A stretch of 64,000 nucleotides of DNA from Herbaspirillum robiniae (lineage in GTDB: Bacteria > Pseudomonadota > Gammaproteobacteria > Burkholderiales > Burkholderiaceae_D), in the NCBI RefSeq assembly GCF_002213415.1, contig NZ_NJGU01000006.1:310001-374000 (forward strand), written 5' to 3'. Positions 31,707-44,356 of this stretch are shown here, one piece after another (position 1 is the stretch's first letter; each line of letters starts with the position of its first letter). A model generated the notes under the pieces. That model was not told where the DNA came from. It worked only from the letters and a program-made list of their open reading frames with translations, and did no database searches. Position numbers and translations under genes: made by a program.

Positions 31707-33458
31707 TCAATACTGATACGCAAACTCGAATCCCCCGGCCATATTGCTCGTCTGGAAGCCCGTCGGCTTGTATAGCGGCGTCCCCAGAAAGAGGTTGAAG
31801 GAGAGCGCGCCAAGGGTCCCGTCCGCCCAGGCTCCGCGCACGCCAACGGCCATGCCGGCCAACTGGTTTCCGGACTGGGCGCTTGCCATGGTGCCGCCCA
31901 CCCGGCCATAGTCCAGTCCCGCATAGAGCGCGTGACGGGTTCCGGGCAAGCCGGTCTCGACCTCATTGCGCCAGTAGCCACCTGTCTCGCCGCGCAGGTT
32001 CGACTCCCCGTCAAAACCGCGCACCGTCCAGCGGTTGCCGATTGCCAGCGCGTCGACGAAGAATTGTTGATCGGGCGTATACCTGACATGCGCGCTCGAT
32101 ATGTAGGCCGCCCTGTAGTCGGCCACCGAAAACGGCATCTTCAGGCTGAGGTTGGCCTGCTGCAGCCGGTAGTAGGGCGTCTGCGCGGAATTGGGTGGAG
32201 CGTCCTTGGCTCCCAGCCACGGCACGCCCTGGCGATGCGCCAGATCGGCATCGACCTGCATGGCGCCCAGATAGCTACGGTTGGACAGCCCGACCTCAAC
32301 GTAGGTGCTGTTACGGTTCTGGCTGGGGATCTCCGTGTCCTCGATGAAGCCTCGCGCGGTACGTTTTCCCAGTTTGGCGAAGATCCCCAGCACGTGATTC
32401 TGCGCCCGCGATATCACGCGGCTGACGCGCAATTCCCCGCCCGTCGACTCGCCGCTGGCAGAGAACGTCGTGACGGCCCCGGTCACCTTCTGCCGATACG
32501 CATTGGCATACACGGAAACGTTCGTGGTCCAGTAGCCGGTAGGCAGCATGTAAGTGACGGTCCATCCCTTGGTGCCGCCGCCGTTGTTTGCGGCGGAACG
32601 ACTCACTCCCAGGTTCAACTGGTCGTTCAGCCCCAGCGGGTTGTCGATGCCCAGATACAGCGCCTGCTGCGTCTTTCCCGTGTTCCGGTAGCCGCCGTTG
32701 TCGGCGAATGCCGTCACGCGCCAAGGTTTCTGGCGCTCGACCAGCACGACCACATCGCTCTGCCCGGGAGCGGGCGCCGGCACCACCTTCACATCCACGT
32801 CTTGTGAAGGGATCTGCCTCATCTGCTCCAGGCCCTGCTCCAGCGCCGCCAGCTCCAGCAAGTCGCCGGGGCGCGCGGGGAATGCCGAACGCGGCGAGCC
32901 GCTCTCCCGGGGATCCTCGAAGCGGATCGCGCCGATGGTTCCGGGGATCAGCGAGAGCCTCAGCCGTCCGCCGGCAAGGTTCTGTTCATCCGCCACCACC
33001 ACGCGAGTGGTGATGTAGCCGCGGCTCAAGATCAACGCATTCAGGTTCTTGACCAGTATCCCGATGCCGTTGCCGCCCAGGCAACGGCCGCTATATTGTT
33101 CCAGCCACTCCCTCGCAAACGCGAAGGGATCCTGAGGCAAGGCCGAGGCGCCGGCCGTTCTGGCCGCAGCGGGCAGCACATCGGGTACCGTCAGCAGGAA
33201 TTCGCTGATCTTAAAACAGGGTTGCTCGACAGGAAGCACGACTTCGTCACGCGCCTGCTCCCGGCCCAGATGGACGGACGGCGACATCAGCTGTCCGGCC
33301 CGCTGTTGCGCCTCCTGCTGCTGCAGCAACTGCTGCTGGGCCGCCGCGTTGGCACGGGCGGCGTCGGCGCGATCGCTCGGCGCTTGGGCGACCGACAAGG
33401 AATGGGACAAGATGCCGAGCACGGCTACGGCAATTCTGCGGATCTGGAAACGATACAT
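31707..33458 (-). CDS. Two-partner secretion outer-membrane transporter (ShlB/FhaC/HecB family, TpsB)
   Basis: This 583-residue protein has a signal peptide (AVLGILSHSLSVAQA) and a Gln/Ala-rich linker helix at about 30-60. A POTRA region (KISEFLLTVPDV ... LSRGYITTRVVV) follows, then a 16-strand barrel with the lid-lock motif VRGF in NRWTVRGFDGE. It ends in an aromatic residue as expected for Bam-assembled barrels. It exports its TpsA partner, encoded 194 bp upstream on the same strand, across the outer membrane. Confidence 0.93.
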   Translation of the reverse strand: MYRFQIRRIAVAVLGILSHSLSVAQAPSDRADAARANAAAQQQLLQQQEAQQRAGQLMSPSVHLGREQARDEVVLPVEQPCFKISEFLLTVPDVLPAAARTAGASALPQDPFAFAREWLEQYSGRCLGGNGIGILVKNLNALILSRGYITTRVVVADEQNLAGGRLRLSLIPGTIGAIRFEDPRESGSPRSAFPARPGDLLELAALEQGLEQMRQIPSQDVDVKVVPAPAPGQSDVVVLVERQKPWRVTAFADNGGYRNTGKTQQALYLGIDNPLGLNDQLNLGVSRSAANNGGGTKGWTVTYMLPTGYWTTNVSVYANAYRQKVTGAVTTFSASGESTGGELRVSRVISRAQNHVLGIFAKLGKRTARGFIEDTEIPSQNRNSTYVEVGLSNRSYLGAMQVDADLAHRQGVPWLGAKDAPPNSAQTPYYRLQQANLSLKMPFSVADYRAAYISSAHVRYTPDQQFFVDALAIGNRWTVRGFDGESNLRGETGGYWRNEVETGLPGTRHALYAGLDYGRVGGTMASAQSGNQLAGMAVGVRGAWADGTLGALSFNLFLGTPLYKPTGFQTSNMAGGFEFAYQY

Positions 33459-33652
33459 GAGGGGGGTACTTCAATCAGCCCGGATTTCCCTAGGGCTGGT
33501 TGGCGAAGGTGCCGAAGAGTCTTCCGATGCGCCTCCCGCGTGCCATAGACCCGGCTACGGACAAGAGAGGCGTCGGATGAACGGAGACAACAGGTTGTCC
33601 GGGCATCGCTTTTGATGAGACAAGGGCGATCCCCGGTTTAAACCCGGCCTTG

Positions 33653-35401
33653 TTACTCGAAGACGACGGACGGTGCAGTCAGCGTCCCGGTATTCACCAG
33701 AGGGCCGGATGTGTTGAAGCTGATGCGATCAGTCGCCTGGATGGTCCCGGTATTGGAGACGCCAGCGTCAGATGCGGTCACCCGCACGCTCTTGCCCGCG
33801 ACAAGGCCATTTTGCTCGACCGCGTCGAAACTGACCAATTCAACGTTCTTGTTCGCCCGGATGACGCCAGTTGCGGCGTTGCTCAACTTGCCATCGCTGG
33901 CGACAAATGCATCGCCGGCGGTGGCCTCGATCAGCCCCTCGTTACGCAACGCACCACGCGTACCGACGGTGAGGCTGCCCGCGCTCAGCTCACCTGACGC
34001 GGTGTTTATGAAGCCATTTTCGCTGCGAATCTCGAGCGCTTTCCCGGCCTTGAGCGCACCACTGTTGACCAGCTCCTCGCCTCCATTCACGCGCACCAAC
34101 ATGTCAGCACCTGCCGTGATCTTGCCGGCCTGAGCAACGGAGTCGCTGTTTATTTCGACATTCTTCCCGCCGTGCATGACGCCGCTCGAGGAATTGGTGA
34201 ATTTTCCTTCAACAAAAGCCGACAGGTTGTCCTTACTGGAGATGGCGCCGTCGTTGCTCACAGTACGTGCACCCAAAGCCAGACGGCCGCCGGCGTTCAT
34301 CACGCCGGTCTTGCCGTTGACCAGGGAGTCCGTGCCATGGGCCAGCAGAGTGCCTTTGCTCTCCACCAGGCCGCTGTTGTTGATACTGCCCAGGCTGTCG
34401 ATATTGACTTGCCCGCCTTGCAGGCGTGCCGTGTCGCGCAGCGCCAGGTTGCCGCTGCTGTCCAGACGCAAGGACTCCTTGGCATCGACGATGCCGCCGA
34501 TATTGACACCCACGCCGCGCTCAGTACCGATCAGCGCGATCTTGTTGGCATACATGCCACCCAACGCCGCGACGTCGATGGCCACAGCAGGTTTGGGGCC
34601 GCGCACGGCGCCCAGGCTCGCCGGCGAGGTCGCATTGCGATAGTAGACCTCGTTGATGCCGGCGACCACGTTCAAGGCGTTGTCGGCATGAATCTCGCCG
34701 TTGATCTTCACCGCGCGGGCGATCAGGTCAACCTGATCGGTGCCGCGTCCATCCAGCTTGTTGACGATCAGATCGCCCTTGATCACCCGCACGCTGTTGA
34801 GGCCGTTCTGGTCAGACACCACCGGCGAACCAGTTGTCAGCACGGCGCGCGAGGTGTTGATGAAACCAGCGCCGTTGACGGTGATGCCATTGGGATTGCT
34901 CAGCACGACTTCAGCGCGCCTGCCGGCGACCTCGATATTGCCCACCAGATTGCTGGGCATGTTGCCCGTGACCTGGTTGATGATGATGCGGGCCGCGCCG
35001 TTGGCCATGTTGGCGTTGCCGGCGATCGCGCCGGCCAGCTGCGTCTGGCTTGCCGCGGCGGAGTTGTTCAGGATGGCGCCGCGCGAGTCGGTATTGAACT
35101 GCGCGTAGTGGTTGACGCTGACGCCGGCGCTGGAGGCGGCATTGATGTTGACCAGCGGCGTGCCGTTGCCCGCGGCGCTCACGCCGGGCGCCTTGCCCTG
35201 GCGGTTGTCGGCGGAAATCTGCGCATAAGCGGACGAGGCCATGCCCATCATGCCGGCGGCCAGGCACACGGCGCAGGCGATGCCTTTCAGGGGCGATGGC
35301 GCGTTGCCACGGGATTTGCCGCGCGCGGGGGCGTTCTCGGCCACGGCCATCATCTGGCCTCGGGCCTGGTTGAATACGATGCGGTGCTGATTTTTATTCA
35401 T
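33653..35401 (-). CDS. Short TpsA (filamentous hemagglutinin N-terminal domain) exoprotein
   Basis: This 582-residue protein starts with the extended signal peptide MNKNQHRIVFNQARGQMMAV and a cleavage site after SSAYA. The TPS secretion domain follows, with NPNGITVNGAGFINTSRAVL at about 170-190. The remainder is beta-helix repeats (NSGLVESKGTL, NDGAISSKDNL, NTGTIQATDRI). It stops after SVVFE with no large adhesin body, toxin or C-terminal domain; most TpsA proteins are over 1000 residues. GAGGAAA precedes the ATG. It may be a genuine minimal exoprotein or a truncated adhesin. Its TpsB is immediately downstream. Confidence 0.9.
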   Translation of the reverse strand: MNKNQHRIVFNQARGQMMAVAENAPARGKSRGNAPSPLKGIACAVCLAAGMMGMASSAYAQISADNRQGKAPGVSAAGNGTPLVNINAASSAGVSVNHYAQFNTDSRGAILNNSAAASQTQLAGAIAGNANMANGAARIIINQVTGNMPSNLVGNIEVAGRRAEVVLSNPNGITVNGAGFINTSRAVLTTGSPVVSDQNGLNSVRVIKGDLIVNKLDGRGTDQVDLIARAVKINGEIHADNALNVVAGINEVYYRNATSPASLGAVRGPKPAVAIDVAALGGMYANKIALIGTERGVGVNIGGIVDAKESLRLDSSGNLALRDTARLQGGQVNIDSLGSINNSGLVESKGTLLAHGTDSLVNGKTGVMNAGGRLALGARTVSNDGAISSKDNLSAFVEGKFTNSSSGVMHGGKNVEINSDSVAQAGKITAGADMLVRVNGGEELVNSGALKAGKALEIRSENGFINTASGELSAGSLTVGTRGALRNEGLIEATAGDAFVASDGKLSNAATGVIRANKNVELVSFDAVEQNGLVAGKSVRVTASDAGVSNTGTIQATDRISFNTSGPLVNTGTLTAPSVVFE

Positions 35402-35729
35402 AAGTCATTTCCTCTTTCATGTTGAGAGCTCAAATGCAAAACGGCGCCCGAGAATCAGGCGCCGTCAGCAGCGGGATTCTATGGTTCGGCACCGCGCATT
35501 GAAATGACATAAATTCGAGAAGCGAAGAAAGCAGCAGAAAACCGGAAAATGCCGACAACCTGGCAAACATTCGCCGAAGTCCAATATTGATATTTGACAA
35601 CCCCAAGCCCACAAAAAATGGAATGGCGCGCGCTCGACGGTGGCGGATATCCCCCGCCACCCGCCATTTCCTTCATTTCAGTGGCGCGCCAGCCGACGCC
35701 GGGCGGCGACGCTGGTTATAATGCGCGTC
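35402..35729. other. 328-bp divergent region, tpsA / argA
   Basis: No gene is seen. The stretch 35500-35625 is more AT-rich than its surroundings and likely holds the tpsA promoter on the minus strand. The right end holds the argA -10 box. A run of C and T repeats (GGATATCCCCCGCCACCCGCC) precedes argA. Confidence 0.5.
35717..35722 (+). promoter_or_regulatory. argA -10 box immediately before the start codon
   Basis: TATAAT at 35717-35722 ends 7 nt before the ATG at 35730. A normal transcription start would therefore fall on or next to the start codon, implying a leaderless or near-leaderless mRNA. No Shine-Dalgarno sequence is visible. The -35 region is not clear. Confidence 0.6.
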
Positions 35730-37043
35730 ATGGAAAATCAGACCGAATTCGTCAACTGGCTGCGCTCAGTCGCGCCCTATGTTCACGCCTTCCGCGGCAA
35801 GACCTTCGTGGTCGCCTTTCCGGGCGAGCTGGTCACCGCCGGCGACCTGCAGGTGCTGGCCCAGGACTTGTCGCTGCTGCACGCGCTGGGCATCCGCGTG
35901 GTGGTGGTGCACGGCTCGCGCCCGCAGGTGGCCGAGCAGCTGGCGCTGCGTAACGTCGAGGCGCGCTTTCACAACGGCCTGCGCGTGACCGACCCGGCCG
36001 CGCTGGAATGCGCCAAGGAGGCGGCGGGCGAGCTGCGCCTGGATATCGAGGCCGCGTTCAGCCAGGGCCTGCCCAATACGCCGATGGCGCATGCGGCGAT
36101 CCGCGTCATCTCCGGCAACTTCGTCACCGCGCGCCCGATGGGCGTGATCGACGGCGTCGACCTGCAGCTGACCGGCGTGGTGCGCAAGATCGCAGCCGAC
36201 GTCATCGCTCCCATCATGAACGCCGGCGGCATCGTGCTGCTCTCGCCGCTGGGCTTCTCGCCCACCGGCGAAGCCTTCAACCTGACCATGGAAGACGTGG
36301 CGGTCTCGGCGGCCATCGCGCTGCGCGCCGAAAAGCTGATCTTCCTGTCGGAAACGCCGATGATGAAGGACGCCGCCGGCGCCGAGATCCGCGAACTGTC
36401 CTCGCACCAGGCCGAGGCCGTGCTGTCGGCGGGCTTCCTGCCGGCCGACTCGGCCTTCTACCTCTCCAGCGTGGTCAAGGCCTGCAATGCCGGCGTCTCG
36501 CGCGCGCACATCGTGCCGTTCGCCACCGACGGCTCGGCGCTGCTGGAACTGTTCACCCACGACGGCGTGGGCACCATGGTCACCTACGAGAACCTGGAGA
36601 GCCTGCGCCAGGCCACCATCGAGGACGTGGGCGGCATCCTGAAGCTGATCGAGCCGCTGGAAGCCGACGGCACGCTGGTCAAGCGCGGCCGCGAACTGAT
36701 CGAACGCGAGATCCATTACTTCTCGGTGATCGAGCACGACAATGTGATCTTCGGCTGCGCGGCGCTCTACCCTTTCCCCAAGGAAAGGATGGGCGAGATG
36801 GCCTGCCTGACCGTGAACCCGGAAGTCCAGGGCCAGGGCGACGGCGACCGTATCCTCAAGCACATCGAGACGCGCGCGCGCGAAGCCGGACTGACCAAGC
36901 TGTTCGTGCTCACCACGCGCACCTCGCACTGGTTCTTGAAGCGCGGCTTCGTGCTGGCGGGCGTCAACGACCTGCCGCAGGATCGCCAGCAGATCTACAA
37001 CTGGCAGCGCAAGTCGCAGGTGCTGATCAAGAACCTGTATTGA
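35730..37043 (+). CDS. argA: N-acetylglutamate synthase (amino-acid N-acetyltransferase)
   Basis: ArgA makes N-acetylglutamate, the first step of arginine synthesis, and is normally feedback-inhibited by arginine. The 437-residue protein has an N-terminal amino acid kinase-like domain (VVVVHGSRPQVAEQL, ITSGNF-type segment RVISGNFVTARP) and a C-terminal GNAT domain (MACLTVNPEVQGQGDGDRIL as consecutive blocks). The start MENQTEFVNWLRS matches the family; an in-frame ATG three codons earlier exists. A -10 box sits directly upstream (see separate entry). yggX follows after 101 bp. Confidence 0.95.
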   Translation: MENQTEFVNWLRSVAPYVHAFRGKTFVVAFPGELVTAGDLQVLAQDLSLLHALGIRVVVVHGSRPQVAEQLALRNVEARFHNGLRVTDPAALECAKEAAGELRLDIEAAFSQGLPNTPMAHAAIRVISGNFVTARPMGVIDGVDLQLTGVVRKIAADVIAPIMNAGGIVLLSPLGFSPTGEAFNLTMEDVAVSAAIALRAEKLIFLSETPMMKDAAGAEIRELSSHQAEAVLSAGFLPADSAFYLSSVVKACNAGVSRAHIVPFATDGSALLELFTHDGVGTMVTYENLESLRQATIEDVGGILKLIEPLEADGTLVKRGRELIEREIHYFSVIEHDNVIFGCAALYPFPKERMGEMACLTVNPEVQGQGDGDRILKHIETRAREAGLTKLFVLTTRTSHWFLKRGFVLAGVNDLPQDRQQIYNWQRKSQVLIKNLY

Positions 37044-37144
37044 ATAATTGAATTTTTGCCGCAACGCGGGCCGGCTCGACGAAAAGAGACACACGCAGAG
37101 CCTCCGCTTGCGGCGCAACACCCCTAACCGAACAAGGAATCGAC

Positions 37145-37417
37145 ATGGCACGCATGGTCCACTGCATCAAACTGAACAAGGAAGCCGAAGGCCTGGACTT
37201 CCCTCCGTACCCGGGCGAACTGGGCAAGCGCATCTATGAGAGCGTCTCCAAGGAAGCCTGGGCCGCCTGGCTCAAGCACCAGACCATGCTGGTCAACGAG
37301 AACCGCCTGATGCTGGCCGACGCGCGCGCGCGCAAGTACCTGGCGGTGCAGATGGAAAAGCACTTCTTCGGCGAAGGCGCCGATGCCGCGGCCGGCTACG
37401 TGCCGCCCAGCGACTGA
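37145..37417 (+). CDS. yggX: Probable Fe(2+)-trafficking protein (YggX family)
   Basis: This 90-residue protein has the family start [19 protein letters not shown] with the conserved Cys, [16 protein letters not shown] and [19 protein letters not shown]. Family members protect Fe-S clusters from oxidative damage and help recycle iron. It has full length; AACAAGGAA precedes the ATG. It lies between argA and a terminator. Confidence 0.96.
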   Translation: MARMVHCIKLNKEAEGLDFPPYPGELGKRIYESVSKEAWAAWLKHQTMLVNENRLMLADARARKYLAVQMEKHFFGEGADAAAGYVPPSD

Positions 37418-37433
37418 TCTCGCTTGCCCCGAA

Positions 37434-37470
37434 CAACGCCGCCGCGGACATCCCCGGCGGCGTTTTTGTT
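37434..37470 (+). terminator. Terminator after yggX
   Basis: CGCCGCCG pairs with CGGCGGCG around 37437-37462 across a short loop and is followed by TTTTTGTTTG. It separates yggX from the M16 peptidase promoter. Confidence 0.85.
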
Positions 37471-37506
37471 TGCGCGGCGTCCTGCGCGCCGTGCCGCGCC
37501 AGGTAC

Positions 37507-37512
37507 TACAAT
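37507..37512 (+). promoter_or_regulatory. Candidate -10 box for the M16 peptidase gene
   Basis: TACAAT overlaps the first in-frame ATG (37511). If it is used, transcription starts near 37519, downstream of that ATG. This supports translation from the TTG at 37547, which has GCAGGAG six bases ahead of it. Confidence 0.55.
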
Positions 37513-37546
37513 GCCCGATCCAAGTTCATTCCCGCAGGAGAACAAG

Positions 37547-40372
<2,826 letters not shown>

Positions 40373-41284
40373 ATCCGGGCGAACGAGGCGGAGCTCCTGT
40401 CCTCCCCACCCCGTCGTCCCCGCGAACGCGGGGACGCAGCGACTTTCAGCCCACTGTCGAGGCATAACCAACGTCACTGGATCGCCGCCTGCGCGGGGAT
40501 GACGGATCAAGTGGAGATGCGCCTGGTGACACCGCGCGATGAGGCGAAGGCAGTGCAGAAGTAAGTGCGGGCGAACGAAGCGGAGCTCCTGTCCTCCCCA
40601 CCCCGTCGTCCCCGCGAACGCGGGGACGCAGCGACTTTCAGCACACTGTCGAGGCATAACCAACGTCACCGGATCCCCGCCTTCGCGGGGATGACGGATC
40701 AAGTGGAGATGCGCCTGTTGACTACGCGCGATGAGGCGAAGGCAGTGCAGAAGTAAGTGCGGGCGAACGAAGCGGAGCTCCTGTCCTCCCCACCCCGTCG
40801 TCCCCGCGAACGCGGGGACCCAGCGGCTTTCAGTCCACCGTCGAGGCATAACCAACGTCACTGGATCCCCGCCTTCGCGGGGATGACGGATCAAGTGGAG
40901 ATGCGCCTGGTGACACCGCGCGATGAGGCGAAGGCAGTGCAGAAGTAAGTGCGGGCGAACGAAGCGGAGCTCCTGTCCTCCCCACCCCGTCGTCCCCGCG
41001 AACGCGGGGACCCAGCGGCTTTCAGTCCACCGTCGAGGCATAACCAACGTCACTGGATCGCCGCCTGCGCGGGGATGACGGATCAAGTGGAGATGCGCCT
41101 GGTGACTACGCGCGATGAGGCGAAGGCGGTGCGGAAGTAAGTGCGGGCGAATGAGGCGGAGCTCCCGTCCTCCCCACCCCGTCGTCCCCGCGAACGCGGG
41201 GACCCAGCGGCTTTCAGTCCACCGTCGAGGCATAACCAACGCCACTGGATCCCCGCCTTCGCGGGGATGACGGTTCAAATGGAT
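40373..41284. repeat. Tandem array of a 192-bp unit, about 4.75 copies
   Basis: Units start at 40373, 40565, 40757, 40949 and 41141 (the last partial, to about 41284), with an exact 192-bp period. Each contains two REP palindromes in opposite orientation (CGTCCCCGCGAACGCGGGGAC and CCCCGCCTTCGCGGGG types), then a segment like the M16 gene's 3' end (GATGAGGCGAAGGCAGTGCAGAAGTAA in parts). The gene end itself (40324-40372) is the founding copy. Copies differ by scattered substitutions and no indels. The array lies between the peptidase and rpiA and may hold transcripts or be a gyrase or IHF-binding BIME array. Confidence 0.95.
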
Positions 41285-41298
41285 TTGACAGTCGACAT

Positions 41299-41332
41299 GA
41301 AAAAGGCCGTGTCCATGGACACGGCCTTTTCC
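41299..41332. terminator. Bidirectional terminator downstream of rpiA
   Basis: AAAAGGCCGTGTCC at 41301-41314 pairs with the following GGACACGGCCTTTT in a near-perfect palindrome flanked by A and T runs. It serves rpiA on the minus strand and anything reading through the repeat array on plus. Confidence 0.9.
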
Positions 41333-41369
41333 TTGCCGGAGCAATTCGCGCGAATCGCTTACCCGCGCA

Positions 41370-42050
41370 TCAGAACTCCAGTTTCTTGACGCCTTCAGCC
41401 GTGCCCAGCAGGCACACGTTGGCGCCCTGGCGCGCGAACAGGCCGTTGGTGACCACGCCGACGATGTTGTTGATCTTGTCCTCGATCCCGGCCGGATCGG
41501 TGATCGACAAGCCGATCACATCGATGATGTAGCAGCCGTTGTCGGTCACCACGGGCTTGCCCTCCTCGCCCTTGCTCAGTCGCAGGCGCGGTTCGCCGCC
41601 CAGCGCGGCCAGCTTGCGCGCGACCACCGCGTGCGACATCGGGATCACTTCCACCGGCAGCGGGAACTTGCCCAGCACCTCGACCAGCTTGGAGCCGTCG
41701 GCGATGCAGACGAACTTCTGCGCCACCGAGGCGACGATCTTCTCGCGCGTCAGCGCGGCGCCGCCGCCCTTGATCATGGCGCCGGCGCCGTTGATCTCGT
41801 CGGCGCCGTCGATGTAGACGGGCATGGTCTCGACCTCGTTGAGGTCGAACACCTTGATGCCGTGCGAGCGCAGGCGCTCGGCGGTGGCTTCGGACGAGGC
41901 CACGGCGCCCTTGATGCGGTCCTTGATCTTGCCCAGTTCGTCGATGAAGAAATTGGCGGTGGAGCCGGTGCCCACGCCGATGATTTCGCCGTCAACCACG
42001 TATTGGATGGCGGCCTTGGCGACCGCCTGTTTCAGTTCGTCTTGAGTCAT
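41370..42050 (-). CDS. rpiA: Ribose-5-phosphate isomerase A
   Basis: This 226-residue enzyme interconverts ribose-5-phosphate and ribulose-5-phosphate in the pentose phosphate pathway. Conserved parts are [55 protein letters not shown] (in blocks, with the catalytic acid and Lys) and GVVTNGLFA. Length and start are standard. It lies downstream of the antiporter gene on the same strand with a 47-bp gap. Confidence 0.97.
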   Translation of the reverse strand: MTQDELKQAVAKAAIQYVVDGEIIGVGTGSTANFFIDELGKIKDRIKGAVASSEATAERLRSHGIKVFDLNEVETMPVYIDGADEINGAGAMIKGGGAALTREKIVASVAQKFVCIADGSKLVEVLGKFPLPVEVIPMSHAVVARKLAALGGEPRLRLSKGEEGKPVVTDNGCYIIDVIGLSITDPAGIEDKINNIVGVVTNGLFARQGANVCLLGTAEGVKKLEF

Positions 42051-42097
42051 GATGTTTCAGTCCAACGTAAATAAATCTGTAAGGGCCGGAAATGCCG

Positions 42098-43861
42098 TCA
42101 GTGGACATCTTCCGGCTGTTCGTCCAGCGTCTCGAACAGCGCGATCTGCAGCCGCGAATGCAGCTTGACCAGCTTGCTCCACAGCAGCCACAGCAGCCCG
42201 GCCGCGCCCGCCAGCACGAAGGCCAGCAGGTTCAGCGGCGGCAGGATGCTGGCCGAGAGCACGAAGATCAGCAGCATGATGCCGACGATGGACATGATGG
42301 GCAGCACTTCGGAAATAACCTTGCGCACACCCGAAGTATACGCTCCCGCGAACTCCGGCTTGACGCCGACCTCCGCCAGCAGCATCGACAGGGCCTGCAG
42401 CTTGCGGTAGGTGGCGATCAGGAAAGGCAGCGAGATCACCAGCGCGCAGCCCCAGATGATGGCTTTCTGCACGTCCGGATCCGGGGTCCACTGGGCCAGC
42501 TGGCGCGACAGGCCGTCGACGAAGAAGGCGCCCGCCAGGAACAGGGCGATCACCAGCGCCAGGTTCACCAGCACCTGCATCAGGATGCGGCGGATGATCT
42601 TGGTCAACTCGGCGCGGTCGCCCTGGGGCTGCAGGCTCTCCAGCCAGCGCGAATACATGCCCAGCAAACCCGAGACCTTCGACGGCACCAGCGTCACCGC
42701 CTTGGCCGACAGCGGGTCGGCGGCCTTGATCAGGTAAGGCGTGAGCAAGGCGGTGATGGCCGAGACCGCCACCACGATCGGGTACAGGAACTCGCTGGTG
42801 ACCTTCAGGCTCACGCCCAGCGCGGCGATGATGAAGGAGAACTCGCCGATCTGCGCCAGGCCCATGCCCACGCGCATCGGCGTGCGGCCGCTCTGGCCGG
42901 CCACGAAGGTGCCCAGCCCACAGCTGATCAGCTTGCCGAACACCACGGCCAGCGTGATGACGGTGATCGGCATCCAGTACTTGACCAGCACGTTGGGGTC
43001 GAACATCAGGCCGATGGCGACGAAGAAGATGGCGGAGAACATGTCGCGGATCGGCTCGACCAGGCGCTCGATGCGGTGCAGCTGGCGCGACTCGGCCATC
43101 ACCGCGCCGACCAGGAAGGCGCCCAGCGCCACGCTGTATTGCAGCTTCATCACCAGCAGGCAGAAGCCGAACAGGATGCCCAACACCGCCACCAGCAGCA
43201 TCTCATTGCTCTTGAAGCGCGAGATGAAACTCAGCAGGCGCGGCACGGCCAGGATGCCGATCACCAATGACACGATCATGAACAGCACCAGCTTGCCCAC
43301 CGTGGTGAAGACGTCGCCCGAGTTGACCGAGCCGCTGGTGGCGATGCCCGAGAGCAGCGCGATCATGCCGATGGCCAGGATGTCTTCCACGATCAGGATG
43401 CCGAAGATGATCTGGGCGAACTTCTCGTTCTTCATGCCCAGCTCGTTCAGGGCCTTGACGATGATGGTGGTCGAGGACACGGCCAGCATGGCGCCCAGGA
43501 AGATGGCGTCCATCCGCTTCCAGCCGAAGTACAGGCCGATCTCGTAGCCTATCCAGATCATCAGCAGGATCTCGGCGGCGGCCGCGATGAAGGCGGTGGC
43601 GCCGACCTTGGCCAGCTTCTTCAGGCTGAACTCCAGGCCCAGCGAGAACAGCAGGAAGATCACCCCGAGCTCGGACAAGATGTGCACGGTCTTCTCATCC
43701 TGGATCAGGTCGTAAGGCGGGGTATGCGGGCCGATGATCACGCCCGCGACGATATAGCCCAGCACCACCGGCTGCTTCAGTTTGTTGAAGACGACGGTGA
43801 CGATACCGGCGATCAGCATGATGATCGCCATATCCTGGATGAACAACTCGACTTCGTGCAT
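42098..43861 (-). CDS. CPA2-family monovalent cation:proton antiporter
   Basis: This 587-residue membrane protein has a KefB/CPA2 core: VVLGYIVAGVIIGPHTPP, GLEFSLKKLAKVGATAF, VEDILAIGMIALLSG, and 12-13 hydrophobic segments. Instead of a soluble RCK/TrkA-N domain, the C-terminus (about 440-587) has four further hydrophobic segments and a short charged tail. It probably exchanges K+ or Na+ for H+. The ATG at 43861 gives the family start MHEVELFIQDMAIIM; a 97-codon open extension upstream is not coding by appearance. Confidence 0.92.
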   Translation of the reverse strand: MHEVELFIQDMAIIMLIAGIVTVVFNKLKQPVVLGYIVAGVIIGPHTPPYDLIQDEKTVHILSELGVIFLLFSLGLEFSLKKLAKVGATAFIAAAAEILLMIWIGYEIGLYFGWKRMDAIFLGAMLAVSSTTIIVKALNELGMKNEKFAQIIFGILIVEDILAIGMIALLSGIATSGSVNSGDVFTTVGKLVLFMIVSLVIGILAVPRLLSFISRFKSNEMLLVAVLGILFGFCLLVMKLQYSVALGAFLVGAVMAESRQLHRIERLVEPIRDMFSAIFFVAIGLMFDPNVLVKYWMPITVITLAVVFGKLISCGLGTFVAGQSGRTPMRVGMGLAQIGEFSFIIAALGVSLKVTSEFLYPIVVAVSAITALLTPYLIKAADPLSAKAVTLVPSKVSGLLGMYSRWLESLQPQGDRAELTKIIRRILMQVLVNLALVIALFLAGAFFVDGLSRQLAQWTPDPDVQKAIIWGCALVISLPFLIATYRKLQALSMLLAEVGVKPEFAGAYTSGVRKVISEVLPIMSIVGIMLLIFVLSASILPPLNLLAFVLAGAAGLLWLLWSKLVKLHSRLQIALFETLDEQPEDVH

Positions 43862-44356
43862 CGTGGGTGGGTTCCTTTCTGGTCGGGACTGCGGATTGGT
43901 GTAATGCGATTGATGTAATGCAAACGTGCGCCATTTTGCAGCGCCGCTGCACCATCGGGTGCATGGAGCCGCATGCGGCTGCTGCGCCGCACAAGGTGGA
44001 TGATCGGGATTGTCGCTGATGCCGGCAAGCCGGCGCTTATGCTGATCTGCGTCCGCTCTTGGTGCGTATGGCCTGAATGACAAGTTGGCGTTCGGTTGCG
44101 CCAATGTCATCGGATGGCTCCGAAAATAACACAGGAGGCGAACCGCCTGCAACGCGCAACATCGTCAGGCGGCGCGGCCGGCCGAAAAGCGCGGCGCGAT
44201 TGGATCCATTTTCATGGCGCTGGCCGCACCACTGATGATGCCAGCCAATGGTCACACCAGTTGACCGCGAGCCGGTGGCGATGCTGCCCGCAGGCACGAA
44301 AACTGCTAAACAGAGTCCGCGCGCATCGGGCCTCCGGCCGCCGGCCACGACGGCGG
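43862..44356. other. 495-bp intergenic region upstream of the antiporter gene
   Basis: No gene, RNA or repeat is supported. It should contain the antiporter promoter and lies downstream of the Lrp gene on the same strand. Confidence 0.5.

Noticed and set aside
40373..41284. CRISPR-like array
   Set aside because: Units are 192 bp with repeats throughout and no unique spacers; it is a REP-containing tandem repeat.
40565..41389. Four head-to-tail 63-codon frames starting GTG right after TAA
   Set aside because: They arise from the 192-bp period being a multiple of three. No Shine-Dalgarno sequence, and the tails are copies of the peptidase C-terminus.
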